This document shows positions 34,101 to 45,900 of a stretch of DNA of 64,000 nucleotides, piece after piece. Every line of letters begins with the position of its first letter. The first letter of the stretch is position 1. Where the stretch lies: assembly GCA_019022495.1 (NCBI GenBank), contig JAFEKR010000015.1:558001-622000 (forward strand), given 5' to 3'. The notes under the pieces are model-generated. The model did no database searches, was not told the origin of the DNA, and saw only the letters and a program-made list of their open reading frames with translations. Made by a program: the position numbers and the translations under genes. The stretch comes from Epichloe hybrida. Lineage: Eukaryota; Ascomycota; Sordariomycetes; Hypocreales; Clavicipitaceae.

Positions 34101-36958
34101 TAACTAAGGTTTGCTAGTAGTGCTAATTACACGCGGATAGCCTATATTGGTTTAAATTCACTCTTCGGGATAAATGTGCTTATAATTATGAAATCATTGT
34201 GAATATTATGTATCTTAATAGTAACCACCCTATTCTGCAAGTTGTTAATACGGCTATATCCTTTAATATAGCTAGATTTATTAAAGATATCTCTATAAAG
34301 ACTACGTGGGAAGCACTCCGTCTTTGCTAGATTAATATTTATCTAGGCCCCCTGGATTTAATTATTACAGATGCTAGAATAACCTTTAGAGGCAAGGAAT
34401 TTAAGTAGCTTATATTATTAATAGTAATTAAGATTAAAGACATCCCTATTAAGGCTTACTATAGTATTAGTAAGGTTAAGTAATATCATAGGCCGCTCTA
34501 AAGAGCCTATAATATTATCCAATAGGAATACCTGATAACACTAGAGCCTATGGCATTGTAAATAGTAGTTAAAGCTATAAATAACACCGTAGGATTAAAT
34601 AGTCTTGTGCTAATAGTCCTTATTTTCGGCGTGTATCCTTGTATAGTTAAGGAATTGCCTCTATTACTAGATATCACGTAGCAAGCCCTTATAATCCAAC
34701 TAGTAATAAAGGAAGTTAAGCGTATTTATACCTAGCGGAAGGTTAGCGATGCCCTTGCTATGAGGAACAGTCCTAACACCTCTATAACCATTAACCTCCT
34801 ACTAGGATTGCTTATGCGCGTGTAGCGCGAAGGCAAAGGATAGGTAGGCCCCTATAAGCTATTAGCTATAGAGGGTAAGACCTATACTCTTAAGCTCCCT
34901 TAAGGCCCTAAGGCCTTTAGATTAATATCTGTTAGGCCTTTTTATAAAAATCCTAATAAAGAGAAACCTCCTAAGAGCGTAAATAACTAAGACGCCTCCC
35001 TATAGCCTATAGCTATCCCTCCTGCTAATCCCCTAAGGTAAAGACCTAGAAGACCTTGGAAGAACCCCCCTATTATTATGTCTAATATTAATTACGTAGA
35101 TCAAATAAAAGATAAGACTAACGTCTTTCTATTAGCTAAGGAAAGCTCTAACCTTAAGCTTGTAATTTAATTATATAAGGAAGGAATTATTAAGACCCTT
35201 AGTAAACCCTTTAAGCTATTTACTAAAGCTAAGATTAATTCTCTAATCGAATAAGGCGTGTTTAAATTTATTAAGTATAATAAAAGAGAGTATAGTAAAG
35301 TTTGAATTTTTAATTCCCGTATTATTAATAAGGTAAAGGGCAAGATAACGGATCCATACAAGAAGTCAAGGCTTGTAATCTAAGGTTATGGTAATGAGGA
35401 GAAGCTAGCAATCCTCACACAGGCCCTGACAATCTAGTAAGCTAGCTAGTAATTAATCCTTGCGATAGCACCTGCGTTATTATTACTAGGCCTTATCCTC
35501 TAGCTTCGCGACATTATATAGGCTTATATGCAAGCATAAACGCTTCTTAGTTATATAATCCTAGCCTGAATCCCTATCTAAATCCATCACCTATACCCTA
35601 TAGGCATAATAATATAAGTAATTAAGCCTCTATATAGTATTACAAAAGCTAGCACCCACTAGTAGGTAATGTATTATCGTTACCATAGAGAAATGCTCTA
35701 GATAATAACCTCTACGTTTAACCTGTGCCTGCTTGTAATAACAAAGGAGAACCTAACCTTCGCGTGTATAGGAATATAGACTAATAATATAATTAGACTA
35801 TCTAACCGCGAGTTCTCTTAACAAGAGGAAGATTAATTAAAAGCTACTTCTTTCGCTACTAAGCCAAAGCAAATCCTTTCTATAGGGAACCCACTAACCT
35901 TTAATAGTAGCATTATTACTCTTGAAAATAATGTAATTACGCTAAGGCAAAAGGGCTAGAGTAAAAAGCTTTAGTTAATCCCGCTAACTAATTTAAAACA
36001 GGCATACATAGAATAACAAGCTTAAGGCATATATATTACCTTAATCTGCTAACCTAAAGCTTACTTTAACCTCTCTATTGCTATATAATACTAAGAGCTA
36101 TTACCTTAAGATATAAAGAGCCTAAACTAACGGATTTAATGGCAAATTAATAATCTAAGCTAAGGATTAAGGTTTGTATTATTTAATCTTAAAAAAGCAA
36201 AGCTTTTTGTATTTATAGATGGATTATTTACTAATAACTAGGACCTTACTTCCTAGCTAGGCTACGTGCTTATCCTAGCTAGTAAAGTCTAAGAGGAAAG
36301 CACCTTTATAATCTAAGGTAACATTATGCACTACAGCTCTACTAAGAGCAAAAGAGTCACAAGAAGTATGCTTACCTCTGAGATTTATAGTATAGTTACT
36401 AGTGCTAATATAGCTTACGTGGTCTTAACAACGCTTAGGTTAATCACCTATTAATTAAACCTCCCTACAATTCCTATTATTATCTATACTAATTCGTACT
36501 CTTTATATAAATACCTTATCAAGCTTAGTACCATAAAGGAGAAGCGTCTTATAATTAACATCATAGCCCTTCGTTAATCATACAAGCAACGAGAGATCTG
36601 CGAGATCAGATGGATTGATAGGAATGATAACCTTGCTAATATATTTACGAAGGTATTACTAAACAAGGCATTTAAGAGGTTTATCACGAGCAACAAGGCG
36701 ACTATTAGGATGGAAGGGTGGGTTACGTGATTGTAATGTTTGTGTTAATCTAATGAGATTAAAGGTGTTTAGAATTAGGCCCACTTATCCTTACATAGGC
36801 TTATAGATTAGATTTTATTGTTTATTTTACCCCTTCCCCTTACCCTTTTCTTATAATATTATTCGCGATTATTTAATCTTATTTATTCCTTAATTCCTGT
36901 TTACTTCTCTTGTTAATATTATGCGTTAATAATTATATTAAAAAGAGAGAGTTTCTAG

Positions 36959-37254
36959 TGTTAGAATAAGCATAATATTAATAAGGGTGCGCGCCTCTAA
37001 TTAGGTAAGCGCGTTACATCGCGGACCCATATGTCTAGCCTAACCACGCCACGATCGGAGTTAGCACATATAGCCTCTTTACTAATAACCCTAATTAAGG
37101 CCCCTTTTCCTATAATAAATAGCACACCCTCTTTGCTTCTATTTAATCCCTCTTTTACTTGCTTTGATAGACTAGAATATATAACGATTACGTGCACTTT
37201 AGTCCACCTCGAAAACCCTACGCGTAGGTCAATGGTATCCTGTAGATACCAACA
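36959..37254 (+). repeat. 3' LTR of copia element 2
   Basis: 296 bp, TGTTAGAAT...TACCAACA. It pairs with 30879-31174 and is followed directly by the TSD CCTAT. Confidence 0.93.
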
Positions 37255-37905
37255 CCTATTAATAATAAAATTACTTAGTATATAAAGAGTATTAGATTTA
37301 ATAATAGCCCTAATAGTATAAATAGGCTAGTACTTATAAGCTTCTTTAATTATAAAATGTAACTTAATAGTAAAAGAATGGTTTAATTCCTAATAAGTTA
37401 AGTAGCTTATTATAGTCTAAGTAAAGAAAACCCCTTTTAGTAAGAACTCTTAAGTAAAGCTTTAATAATATTTATACTAGAAGATTACTATTCTTATATA
37501 ATATTTTAAGGGCTTATGCCTAATATAGGAGCCGTAAAGTTCTCTATAGTAAGGCATCCTTAATTCCTTACTTTATAACATTAAATACCTAAACTATAGC
37601 TTAATAAATTAATAGCGAAAAAGGCATTAGTTAGATTTATCATAAGAGAACTAATTATTACGCTTAGAGTAGCTAATATACCTACCCCTTTTAGAGATAT
37701 TCTCTTTTAGGTTATACTAATAAACACTCTATTCCTATTATCCCTTAATAATATAGATTACTTATAAATTAATTTTAATATCTCCGAAAATACATTATAA
37801 TAAGGAAATATTAAAGTCCTTATTATACGCAAATAGGGGTATACTTAGATACTACTTATATAGAAAGAGAAAGTAATTACTTAGAGCTATCTTATAGAAG
37901 GTAAG
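37255..37905 (+). pseudogene. Protease to integrase-start fragment of copia element 3
   Basis: It resumes the sequence interrupted at 30878. Alignable by eye with 33560-33990 of element 2, with the same order of short blocks (for example TACGCAAATAGGGGTATA corresponds to TACGTAAATAGGGGCATA). It ends in the 8-bp target AAGGTAAG (37898-37905) duplicated by the hAT-like insertion. Confidence 0.75.
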
Positions 37906-37981
37906 CAGAGCTTTGTACTACACTACATCTTGTAGTTTTTTTTTTCTAACAAATAATTCATATCTAATCTTCAGAGCATTG

Positions 37982-38045
37982 TTGTATTGTATTGTATTGT
38001 ATTTTTTGGCCCTTCGATGTATTGTATTGTATTGTATTGCCCTAT
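37982..38045 (+). repeat. TATTG pentanucleotide repeat, left subterminal region of element B
   Basis: Two blocks of TGTATTGTATTG separated by TTTTGGCCCTTCGATG. Complementary in sequence to the array at 38401-38487 and mirrored by similar blocks at 55975-56067. Confidence 0.85.
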
Positions 38046-38400
38046 GTATTGTTAGGGAAAATTAAAAGTGGGGTATTATATAAATTTATTATATAGTAGT
38101 TTTTTTAAGTAATCTAATTATAGTATCCTTATTTTTATATATAATTTAGTTATTTATTTAAAAATCTATAAAGTTTTAGCTTATTTAGAAAAGTAAGCTT
38201 ATTTTGGATATATAATATCTTAGTAATATTCTTTTATATCTATTTTTAAGAATACTTTTTTCTTAATATATTAAGGGTCTTTCTATGCTTATATCTATTT
38301 TCTATAATTTATTATAATTATTTATTTTATAAAAATACATTATAATACAATACAATACAATACAATACATTACAAATTGTAATGTAATGTATTTGTAAAT

Positions 38401-38487
38401 TACAATACAATACAATACAATACAATACAATACAATACAATACAATACAATACAATACAATACAATACAATACAATACAATACAATA
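38401..38487 (+). repeat. TACAA pentanucleotide array, about 17 copies
   Basis: Uninterrupted TACAA repeats. A shorter array (38344-38369) precedes it across a small palindrome (ACATTACAAATTGTAATGTA). It separates two related AT-rich segments, 38060-38340 and 38480-38760, that look like a degenerate direct duplication. Confidence 0.9.
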
Positions 38488-38789
38488 TATTATTAAAAGG
38501 GTAAGGTAGTATATATACTTATTATATAGTAGATTTTGAATATAATCTAATTAAGATATCCTTAAATTGTTATACTATTTAGGTATTTAGTTATAGAATT
38601 ATAAAGTTTTAGCTAATTTAGACTATTAAGCTATATATATATATAGGGTAGCTATAAATAGTATTATCTAGGCTTAACTTATAGTAATATTTATTTTTTA
38701 TATTTTAAAGGTTATTTTATCTTTCTAGCTTTTTTTTAAGATTTACTATACGTTTTAATATAATAGGCTTTCTATAAAGGAAGAAACCT

Positions 38790-41700
38790 TCGCACAAACT
38801 TCCGCACCGCTCTAAAGGTCCGGAATTACCTCTAAAATACAAACCACATTAATATTTAAATTCCTTACCTCTGTTTACCCCCCCCTATAATATTACATCA
38901 TAATAGAGCTAGTGGTAGAAGTGTGGACATGCTAATAGTAATTAACTTAGGAGAAAGGGGGCTGGCATAGAGCTGCCACCACCTAAATATAGAAATAGGA
39001 TAGTTTAATATTTAGAGTAGCGAGAATAACCCTATAACAGACTAGAACCAATTTAAATATCTAGATAATATGAAATACTATAATAAAATTATAAGCCTTA
39101 TCCCTAGTAATAAAGTTACTTAGGTGTAGTGTATTACTAAAGCTATTACTAGATAGGTAGCGGACTATGCCTAAGCTAAAGCAAAGGTAATAAACTATAA
39201 TAATAGTAATATTTATACTACTAAAGAAGCCCTTAAATAAGCCCTTAAGGAGGCTATTAAAGAAGGAGCTAAAGGAAGTAACACTCTGACCTAGGTAGGC
39301 ATTACTACTAGCCTAGCCCCTAAATAAATAAATAACTTACCTCCCCCCCTCTAAATCCCTAGTAAATAGGACTAAGAGGTACTTATTAAACGGAACACTA
39401 TCTAGGAATTACTCTAGTCTAGGGGCGTGAAAGATATAGTAATAGTAGTAAATAAAGCTATAGGCTAGACTATAGTAGTAGTAGCTAGAAGACTCCCTAG
39501 TAGGGATATAATTATTACCTTTAAAGGAAACGCTACCTAATATAAAGAAGACTAAAAATAGATTACTAAAGCATTTAGGCTAGAGGCAACCCTTTACTAT
39601 TACGTACTTAGTGTTATTATTAAAGGATTTCTAACTAAACACGCCTCTCTTAAGAACCTAGTAATAGAAATTAGAAAGGCTAATAAGGTAAACATAGTGA
39701 AGGTAATAGCAAGATAACCCTAGGGCGAAGGTACCTAAAGAACTACTTTAATACTAGGCCTAGCTAAAGTAAAAGATACTAATAAGATATGCTAAGATAG
39801 TATAGTCTTTAAAGCGGAGCTTTTCTAAACCAAACTATATAATAAGACCTTATAACCCTAATAGTGCTATAATTACTTCTAAACTAGCTATATAGCTAAG
39901 TTTTATAAGGTAGCACTAAGGTGTAGCAGGTGTGGAGCTAGCTATTATAAGGATAGAGAGTTCTCCTACCTAGTAAAAGATAAATAGGTAAAAGAGAACT
40001 ATATTCTATGCTCTAGACTATACCTAGCCTAGTTAAGGGACTATCCTATCCTAAAAAAGAAGTGGAATACTACTAAAGTGGGATATCTTAAATAGCCCTC
40101 CCGCTTTGCTACCTGCTCCCTAAGCAGAGGCTTAACCACACCTTATAAGAGACCTAGCATAATAGCGGAACCTATTATTATAGTAAGTAGAAAGAGAGAA
40201 TACCCTATAAATGTGGAATAAAGCGCTAAATAACTAAGATTAGGAAGTATTAGATAGTACGTGGAGCAACTTAGAGCTAGAATAGAGCTAGCATAAGATA
40301 GCAGTAACTAATAACCCCCCTGATTAATATAATAATATTATAAGTCCTTTTCTAGAATATAAATAAGAAGAATAAACTAGTATATATAGCGCTCTATTAC
40401 TAGACTAACATAGATGTAATCGCGATCTAAGAATAGGAACACATAAGAAACCTGTGGCCCCTAGTACTAGGCCTCGCCTAGTTCTAACTTACGTATTATA
40501 ATAGATATAATGTAGTATATATAAATAAGAAACACAGAGTAAGGTTATGGTTAGCCTAGGGAGGGACTAACTAGTTACTAGTAGAGCTATAAGGAGTTAA
40601 TATTTACTCCCTTTACTTAGAGGGATATAGTAATAACTAGAACACCTCTATTTATATAATTAACCTAGAGAAGCCCTGTAACTAAAGTATATTTATAAGT
40701 AACTTTAACTAAAAGCACCCCCTTTAGGATAAGCTAGATAGGAAAACTAATAGAGCGGATAAACTACTAGAGTTTACGGACTAGTGGAGGCTTGGACTTA
40801 TTACACCTTAGGGCAAGCCTATAAGATAATATAAAGATAATAAAGATAGCACTATTAATCTAGTATAGGCTACGCTAGATATTAGAGTCTACTATAAAGG
40901 CGCTAAAGACATCCCTAGATCCGACTATATCCTATAACTAATTAGTATCTTTAATAAATGGTAGGAAGCTATCCCCTAGGTTCTTAGATATATATAGGGA
41001 GCTATAAACTAACTATACGCGAAGGCAGAGGCTATAATTAGACTCTAGCCTAAGAACACGCTAGACCTATGTAATAAAGAGGGAATAGATAACTATATAA
41101 TATAGCTTATTACAAGCCTATAATAGATTATAGATAAGGTAGTCCTAAAGAAAGCCTAGGGACTCCCTAGCCTAGAGGCATAGTAGTTAAGGAAAGCCTA
41201 AGAGTTAGTTAGTAAAGCAAGGTAAGCTAAGAGATAATAGAGATGCTGGAGGACTAACGCAAACTAGTAAGCCTATACTAAGGTAGATAAGGACTAAGAA
41301 CGTATTATAAGGGAAAAGAAAAGAAACGTATAGAGGGATGTATTATAAAAGGCTAATATATAGGAAAAAGACAGAGGGGTCTAGAGGCTTAAAAGATAGG
41401 CCTAGCTTCATAGCTAGGCCCCCCTAGAGCTTCCTAGACTCCTTAAGCTAGAAAGAAGCAAAAATAACCTTAACCTAGCTACTACATACAATAATAAGGC
41501 TAGTATACTAGCATAAAGATTCTTCCCTAAGCTAATAGCAGACCTCTTATATATACTAGACCTCTCCTTCCTAGAGCTAGAAAACGCACTATTACTAGAC
41601 AAAGAATAATTTAGGCGAGAGAAGATTAATAATATCCTAGTAAATATAGCTAGTTAGAAGACACTAGGGGATAACGAACTCCTAGCGGGCCTTATTAAAG

Positions 41701-43400
41701 CCTGCGATAACCTGGCTAAAGATGCTATAGCTAGGCTTCTAAATATAGTCCTAGAAATAGAATACTTCCTAGCCTGCTTCTAAACCACGAGGGTAGTGGT
41801 GATTAGGAAACCTAGTAAAACCACTAAGGAAATAAGAAAAGCTAATATATAGAGACTAATCTTGCTACTTAATATAGTAGGAAAGATTATAGAAGTGGTA
41901 ATAGTAAAGTAACTTATAGCCTTTACTAAGGTAGAGGGGCTACTCCCTAAACTCTAGATGGGTAATAGGATGAATAGATTGATAGAAATTGTAATAAAAG
42001 TCCTTATTAAATGTATTAGGGAGGCCTAGGGTAGGGGCGGTATTATCTTGCTAGCGTAAATAGATATGTCTTTAGTGTTTAATAGAGTTAGCTACCTATA
42101 CCTAATATACCTGCTTATAAAGATAGGAGTCCTACGATAGCTAATAGTAGTAATACAAAGCTTCCTTGTGGATAGAATAAGCTAGCTTAGCTTTAATAGA
42201 GGACTTTCTAGACTATTTATAATTAAGGCTAGCACTTTATAGGGTTTATCCCTTTCCCTAATTCTCTTCCTACTTTACTTAGCAGAGCTTTATATTTACC
42301 TCTAGGCTATTCTAGGTATAGTAGCTATAGGATTTATGGATAATATAAATATAGTAGCCTTTAGTAAGAATATAGTATAGACCTAGAGGAGACTAGAGGC
42401 CACGTAGAAGATCTATAAGGAATAGGTAAAGTAAGTAAGAGTTAAGTTTAACCTAGCTAAAACTAAACTTATACACTTTAGTAGGTCCTATAGACCTCCC
42501 TAGGCTAGAGTCTGACTTAGAGTAGAGGAGATAGCGCCTATGGAATTATGTAAATTCCTAGGAGTATAGGTTAATAGAAAACTTAACTAGAGTGCCTATA
42601 GAAATATCCTTAAGGGTAAGCTAGCCTAGCAGTGGCTTACACTCTCTAAGCTAGTGGTATTAGCCTAGGGATATAGCTTTAGAGATGCTAGACTTCTATA
42701 TATGTAAGTAGTCTAGCCTATCCTTGCCTATAGTGTAAGCGCTTACTACACCCCTACTAAGAAGGGAGGAAAGCTAAGAGGAGTAGTAAAAAGCTTCATA
42801 GTAAATCAATTAGCCTGCCTTTAGATTATTATAAGGGCGTTTAAGGCCACACCTATCGCATAACTAGAGGTTAAGACCTGCGTCCCCCCCCTTAACCTTT
42901 ACCTGAATAAGATAAAGCAAAGGTTAAAAGACAAAATTATTAATAGCGGGATAGTAAGGATAATCTAAGCCGTAGCTAACTTAGTTATAATAGTACTACA
43001 CTGTAGGAGAAGACCCCTACCTGTTAATAATAAGCTAGACGCGGATATAGACAAGGAATGGAAGAAACGTTAGGAGGACTAGCATAATAAGGAGAGGCTA
43101 GCCTAGGGTAAATATGTTAGAGAACTAACTAAAGACTAACTACCCTCCTATAACCTAAAGGAAATCTAGGAATTCCACACTAACATAGACAAGCACGTCT
43201 CTTTAATAATTATCAGGGAAAGCGGAGCTTTGCCTGAGATTTGCGTCATGCAAGGCAAAGGCAAGAGAGTGGAGCGAAGCTTCCTGCTTTCCCTTTATTA
43301 AAATAAGGTTGTCCTATAGAGACGTCTCTTCTGATTAGTTAGACGTAAAATACTCTTCAGCAACTAGTTAAGAAATTTTTTTTTACCTCTCCTAACCGCC
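38790..43400 (+). mobile_element. Tad/I-like LINE (non-LTR retrotransposon), RIP-degraded
   Basis: Two broken reading regions in the plus direction. ORF1 contains zinc-knuckle remnants near 39870-39990 (CYNYF...SYIAKFYK, then RCSRCGASYYKDRE), where several Cys and His codons have become Tyr by C-to-T change. ORF2 begins with endonuclease-like sequence (about 40320-40900), then reverse transcriptase with LLNIVGKIIE (about 41870-41900) and GFMDNINIVAF (about 42330-42361) where GFVDDINIVAF is expected. No LTRs are present. The 3' end is not sharply defined. A sequence at 43214-43425 that recurs at 44361-44569 may be its 3' terminus. Length fits a nearly full-length Tad-type element. Confidence 0.75.
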
Positions 43401-43425
43401 TAACACTTTTTGTGGGGGGGGGGAG
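43214..43425 (+). repeat. About 210-bp dispersed repeat with hairpin, copy 1
   Basis: Begins ATCAGGGAAAGCGGAGCTTT. The first 95 bases fold on themselves: AGGGAAAGCGG...AGCTT pairs with AAGCTTCCTGCTTTCCCT, and inside it TTTGCCT pairs with AGGCAAA. It ends in a G-run. Copy 2 is at 44361-44569. Confidence 0.8.
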
Positions 43426-43500
43426 GAGGAGAAGGCCCGCTACAGGCAATAGCTCGCCACAGGCGGCCCCCGGCAGGGCCCCCAGAGGGCCCCCGGAGGG
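43418..43500 (+). other. GC-rich island with G-run and GGCCCCC repeats
   Basis: A run of ten G is followed by CCGGCAGGGCCCCCAGAGGG-like sequence, a striking contrast with the AT-rich surroundings. Potentially G-quadruplex-forming on either strand. No gene. Confidence 0.6.
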
Positions 43501-43611
43501 AATATAAAATATTACACCTTTAAAGATAAATAAATTTAATAATACGAAGTATTAGTAATTAATTCGCGATCGCAGATATGCGGTGGTGGTGGTGGTGTTA
43601 TGGTTAAATTA

Positions 43612-43687
43612 TAGTTGCGAAAGACTTGAACTCACGATATCACAATATCTTATAAAGACTTGCGGCATATTACTTACTTTGCGATTA
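43612..43687 (-). tRNA. tRNA-like sequence (probable pseudo-tRNA or SINE head)
   Basis: Read on the minus strand this 76-nt segment fits a tRNA plan with RIP-type damage: acceptor TAATCGC/GCAACTA (two G-to-A changes would restore pairing), D arm AGTA-AGTAATA-TGCC (an A-box AGTGGTA with G-to-A changes), a seven-base loop TTTATAA in the anticodon position, and a T arm GTGAG-TTCAAGT-CTTTC (B-box). The anticodon stem is poor and the variable loop is 9 nt, so it is unlikely to be functional. A second B-box-like TTCGAAT, followed by 11 T in sense (a Pol III terminator), lies just upstream at about 43690-43718. Confidence 0.3.
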
Positions 43688-43699
43688 TAAAAAAAAAAA

Positions 43700-44360
43700 A
43701 CCACAGACATAATTCGAACACGTAACCTTTTAATTCAGTTGTTTTTTACTATTGCAATATTGTAAAGTAAAGTATTACTACGTTATGTAAATATAATTCA
43801 TAGCACGCCCCTACACTTAATTTTAATACTAAAATCAATACTAAAAAAGTATCACCCTTACTAGGCAACTCTATATAGCGGTAGGTTAGGACTAAACGCT
43901 TCTCAAAAGAAACTACCTTAGGCACCTATCTAATAACCTAGAGTTAGTGCCTATAGCGGATTATTAGGAGTTGAAGTATTGCATTGCCCTAGGTCCCTAA
44001 GTATCTATAGTTATACGTTAGTAAGGTTAGAAGGAGAATACTAAGTTACTTATAATTTAGTATAGTATAATTAAGCTACTATTCACCACAGTCTACCACT
44101 CTTGCCCTATTCGCTTGCTTTGTATTGTATTGTATTATATTGGGTTTGGCGTTAGGTTTGGATATTTATTACTATATTTTACGGTTATTTACAGTCATTC
44201 TATGGCATCTACGGCATCTACGGTATTTAGTTTTACAGTGGTAAGTGTAACACTACGGAGGTAGTTCTTTCTTCTTTTAAATCAGGCAAGGAAGCAGCCC
44301 GTGACAACCATTAATCTACAAGGGCAGTCTACTACATAGGGCCAGTCTATGTAGTGTTTG
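43700..44360. other. AT-rich filler between the two hairpin-repeat copies
   Basis: Unassigned sequence with another short TATTG block near 44130-44150, repeated GGCATCTACGGCATCTACGG near 44205-44225 and an inverted CTACATAGGGCCAGTCTATGTAG (44335-44355). No coding signal was seen. Confidence 0.4.
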
Positions 44361-44569
44361 ATCAGGGAAAGCGGAGCTTTGCCTGAGATTTGCATCATAG
44401 CAAGGCGAAGGCAAGAGAGTAGAGCGAAGCTTCCCGCTTTCCCTTTATTAAAATAAGGTCGTCCTGTGGAGACGTCTCTTCTAATTAGTCAGACGCGAAA
44501 TACTCTTCGGCGACTGGTTGAGAAATTTTTTTCTGCCTCTCTTGACCGCCCGAGCTAGGGGGGGGGGTC
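44361..44569 (+). repeat. About 210-bp dispersed repeat with hairpin, copy 2
   Basis: Closely matches 43214-43425 and is less AT-shifted (for example GTCGTCCTGTGGAGACGTCT compared with GTTGTCCTATAGAGACGTCT). It ends in a nine-G run that leads straight into the 12-bp satellite. Confidence 0.8.
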
Positions 44570-45790
44570 AATCAGATCATCAATCAGATCGTCAATCAGA
44601 TCATCAATCGAATCGTCAATCGAATTGTCAATCAAATCGTCAGTCAAATCGTCAGTCAAATCGTCAGTCAAATCGTCAGTCAAATCGTCAGTCAAATCGT
44701 CAGTCAAATCGTCAGTCAAATCGTCAGTCAAATCGTCAGTTAAATCGTCAATTAAATCGTCAGTTAAATCGTCAATCAAATCGTCAATCAAATTATCAGT
44801 CAGAAAGTCAGTTAAATCGTCAATTAGATCGTTAGTCAGATCATCAATCAGATTATTAATCAAATCGTCAATCAAATCGTCAGTCAAATCGTCAATTAGA
44901 TCGTCAATCGAATCGTTAATCAAATTGTTAATCAAATCGTCAGTCAAATCGTCAGTCAAATCGTCAGTCAGATCATCAATCAGATCATCAATCAGATCAT
45001 CAATCAAATCGTCAATCAAATCGTCAATCAAATCATCAGTTAGAAAGTCAGTCAAATCGTCAAATCGGTCAAATCGGTCAGAAAGTCAGTCAAATCATCA
45101 ATCAGATCGTCAATCAGATCGTCAATCAAATCGTCAATCAAATCGTCAATCAAATCATCAGTCAAATCGTCAGTCAAATCGTCAGTCAAATCGTCAATTA
45201 GATCGTCAATCAAATCGTCAATCAAATCGTCAATCAAATCATCAGTTAGAAAGTCAGTCAAATCGTCAAATCGTCAAATCGTCAAATCGTCAAATCGGTC
45301 AAATCGGTCAAATCGGTCAAATCGGTCAAATCGGTCAAATCGGTCAAATCGGTCAAATCGGTCAAATCGGTCAAATCGGTCAAATCGGTCAAATCGGTCA
45401 AATCGGTCAAATCGGTCAGAAAGTCAGTCAGATCATCAATCAGATCATCAATCAGATCGTCAATCAAATCGTCAATCAAATCGTCAATCAAATCATCAGT
45501 CAAATCGTCAGTCAAATCGTCAGTCAAATCGTCAATTAGATCGTCAATCAAATCGTCAATCAAATCATCAGTCAAATCGTTAGTCAGAAAGTCAGTCAAA
45601 TCGTCAAATCGTCAAATCGTCAAATCGTTAAATCGTTAAATCGGTCAAATCGGTCAAATCGGTCAGAAAGTCAGTCAAATCATCAATCAGATCATCAATC
45701 AAATCGTCAATCAAATCGTCAATTAGATCGTCAGTCAGATCATCAATCAGATCATTAATCAGATCATCAATCAGATCATCGTTAAATTAT
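44570..45790 (+). repeat. 12-bp satellite array (TCAATCAAATCG family), about 1.2 kb
   Basis: About 100 units of TCARTCAAATCG with a 9-bp variant block (AAATCGGTC, about 14 copies near 45290-45420). AGAAAGTCAGT recurs near 44800, 45040, 45080, 45250, 45420, 45590 and 45665 and marks a higher-order repeat. The unit is a multiple of three without stops, so long frames with periodic SNRQ, VKSS or DDLT peptides arise on both strands. These are by-products, not genes. Confidence 0.95.
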
Positions 45791-45807
45791 TAGTTAGATA
45801 GAAAAAA

Positions 45808-45900
45808 AACAGAAGTGGATAATAGTTAGCCCGGGCGGATACCGAGCTTTCCCTGCGCCTATGATGCCGATAAATTCGGGCAGCCATAAGGGTCTTGTCT
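45808..45900 (+). repeat. About 90-bp repeat shared with 60345-60436
   Basis: Begins ACAGAAGTGGATAATAGTTA and ends near CATAAGGGTCTTGT. The copy at 60345 has only a handful of C-to-T and G-to-A type differences. The sequences beyond it differ, so this is the shared end of an element or a duplicated boundary. Confidence 0.75.

Larger units (their letters stand above)
30879..37254 (+). mobile_element. Ty1/copia element 2, complete, inserted into element 3
   Basis: 6376 bp with two 296-bp LTRs (30879-31174 and 36959-37254) and a perfect 5-bp target duplication CCTAT (30874-30878 and 37255-37259). Plus orientation: an AAAAAGAGAGAG purine tract precedes the right LTR. Broken frames show integrase core sequence around 34200-34500 (for example KTTWEAL, YLGPPDLIITDA, YHRPL), reverse transcriptase near 35760 (ACIGIQTNNIIRLSNREF where QTDDT is expected) and RNase H near 36205 (LFVFIDGLFTNN). 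It interrupts the gag of element 3, so it is the younger of the two. All catalytic frames carry stops and it is dead. Confidence 0.93.

Noticed and set aside
30875..37285. Short frames at 30875-31172 and 36997-37285
   Set aside because: They lie wholly within the two LTRs of copia element 2 and are open in both copies only because the LTRs are related.
44518..45599. Long open frames (105-304 codons) with SNRQ, VKSS and DDLT repeats
   Set aside because: They exist on both strands because the 12-bp satellite unit is a multiple of three without stop codons. The peptide is pure repeat, with no start context or homology.
44570..45790. CRISPR-like appearance of the repeat array
   Set aside because: Units are contiguous 12-mers with no unique spacers, no cas genes are present, and the organism is a eukaryote.
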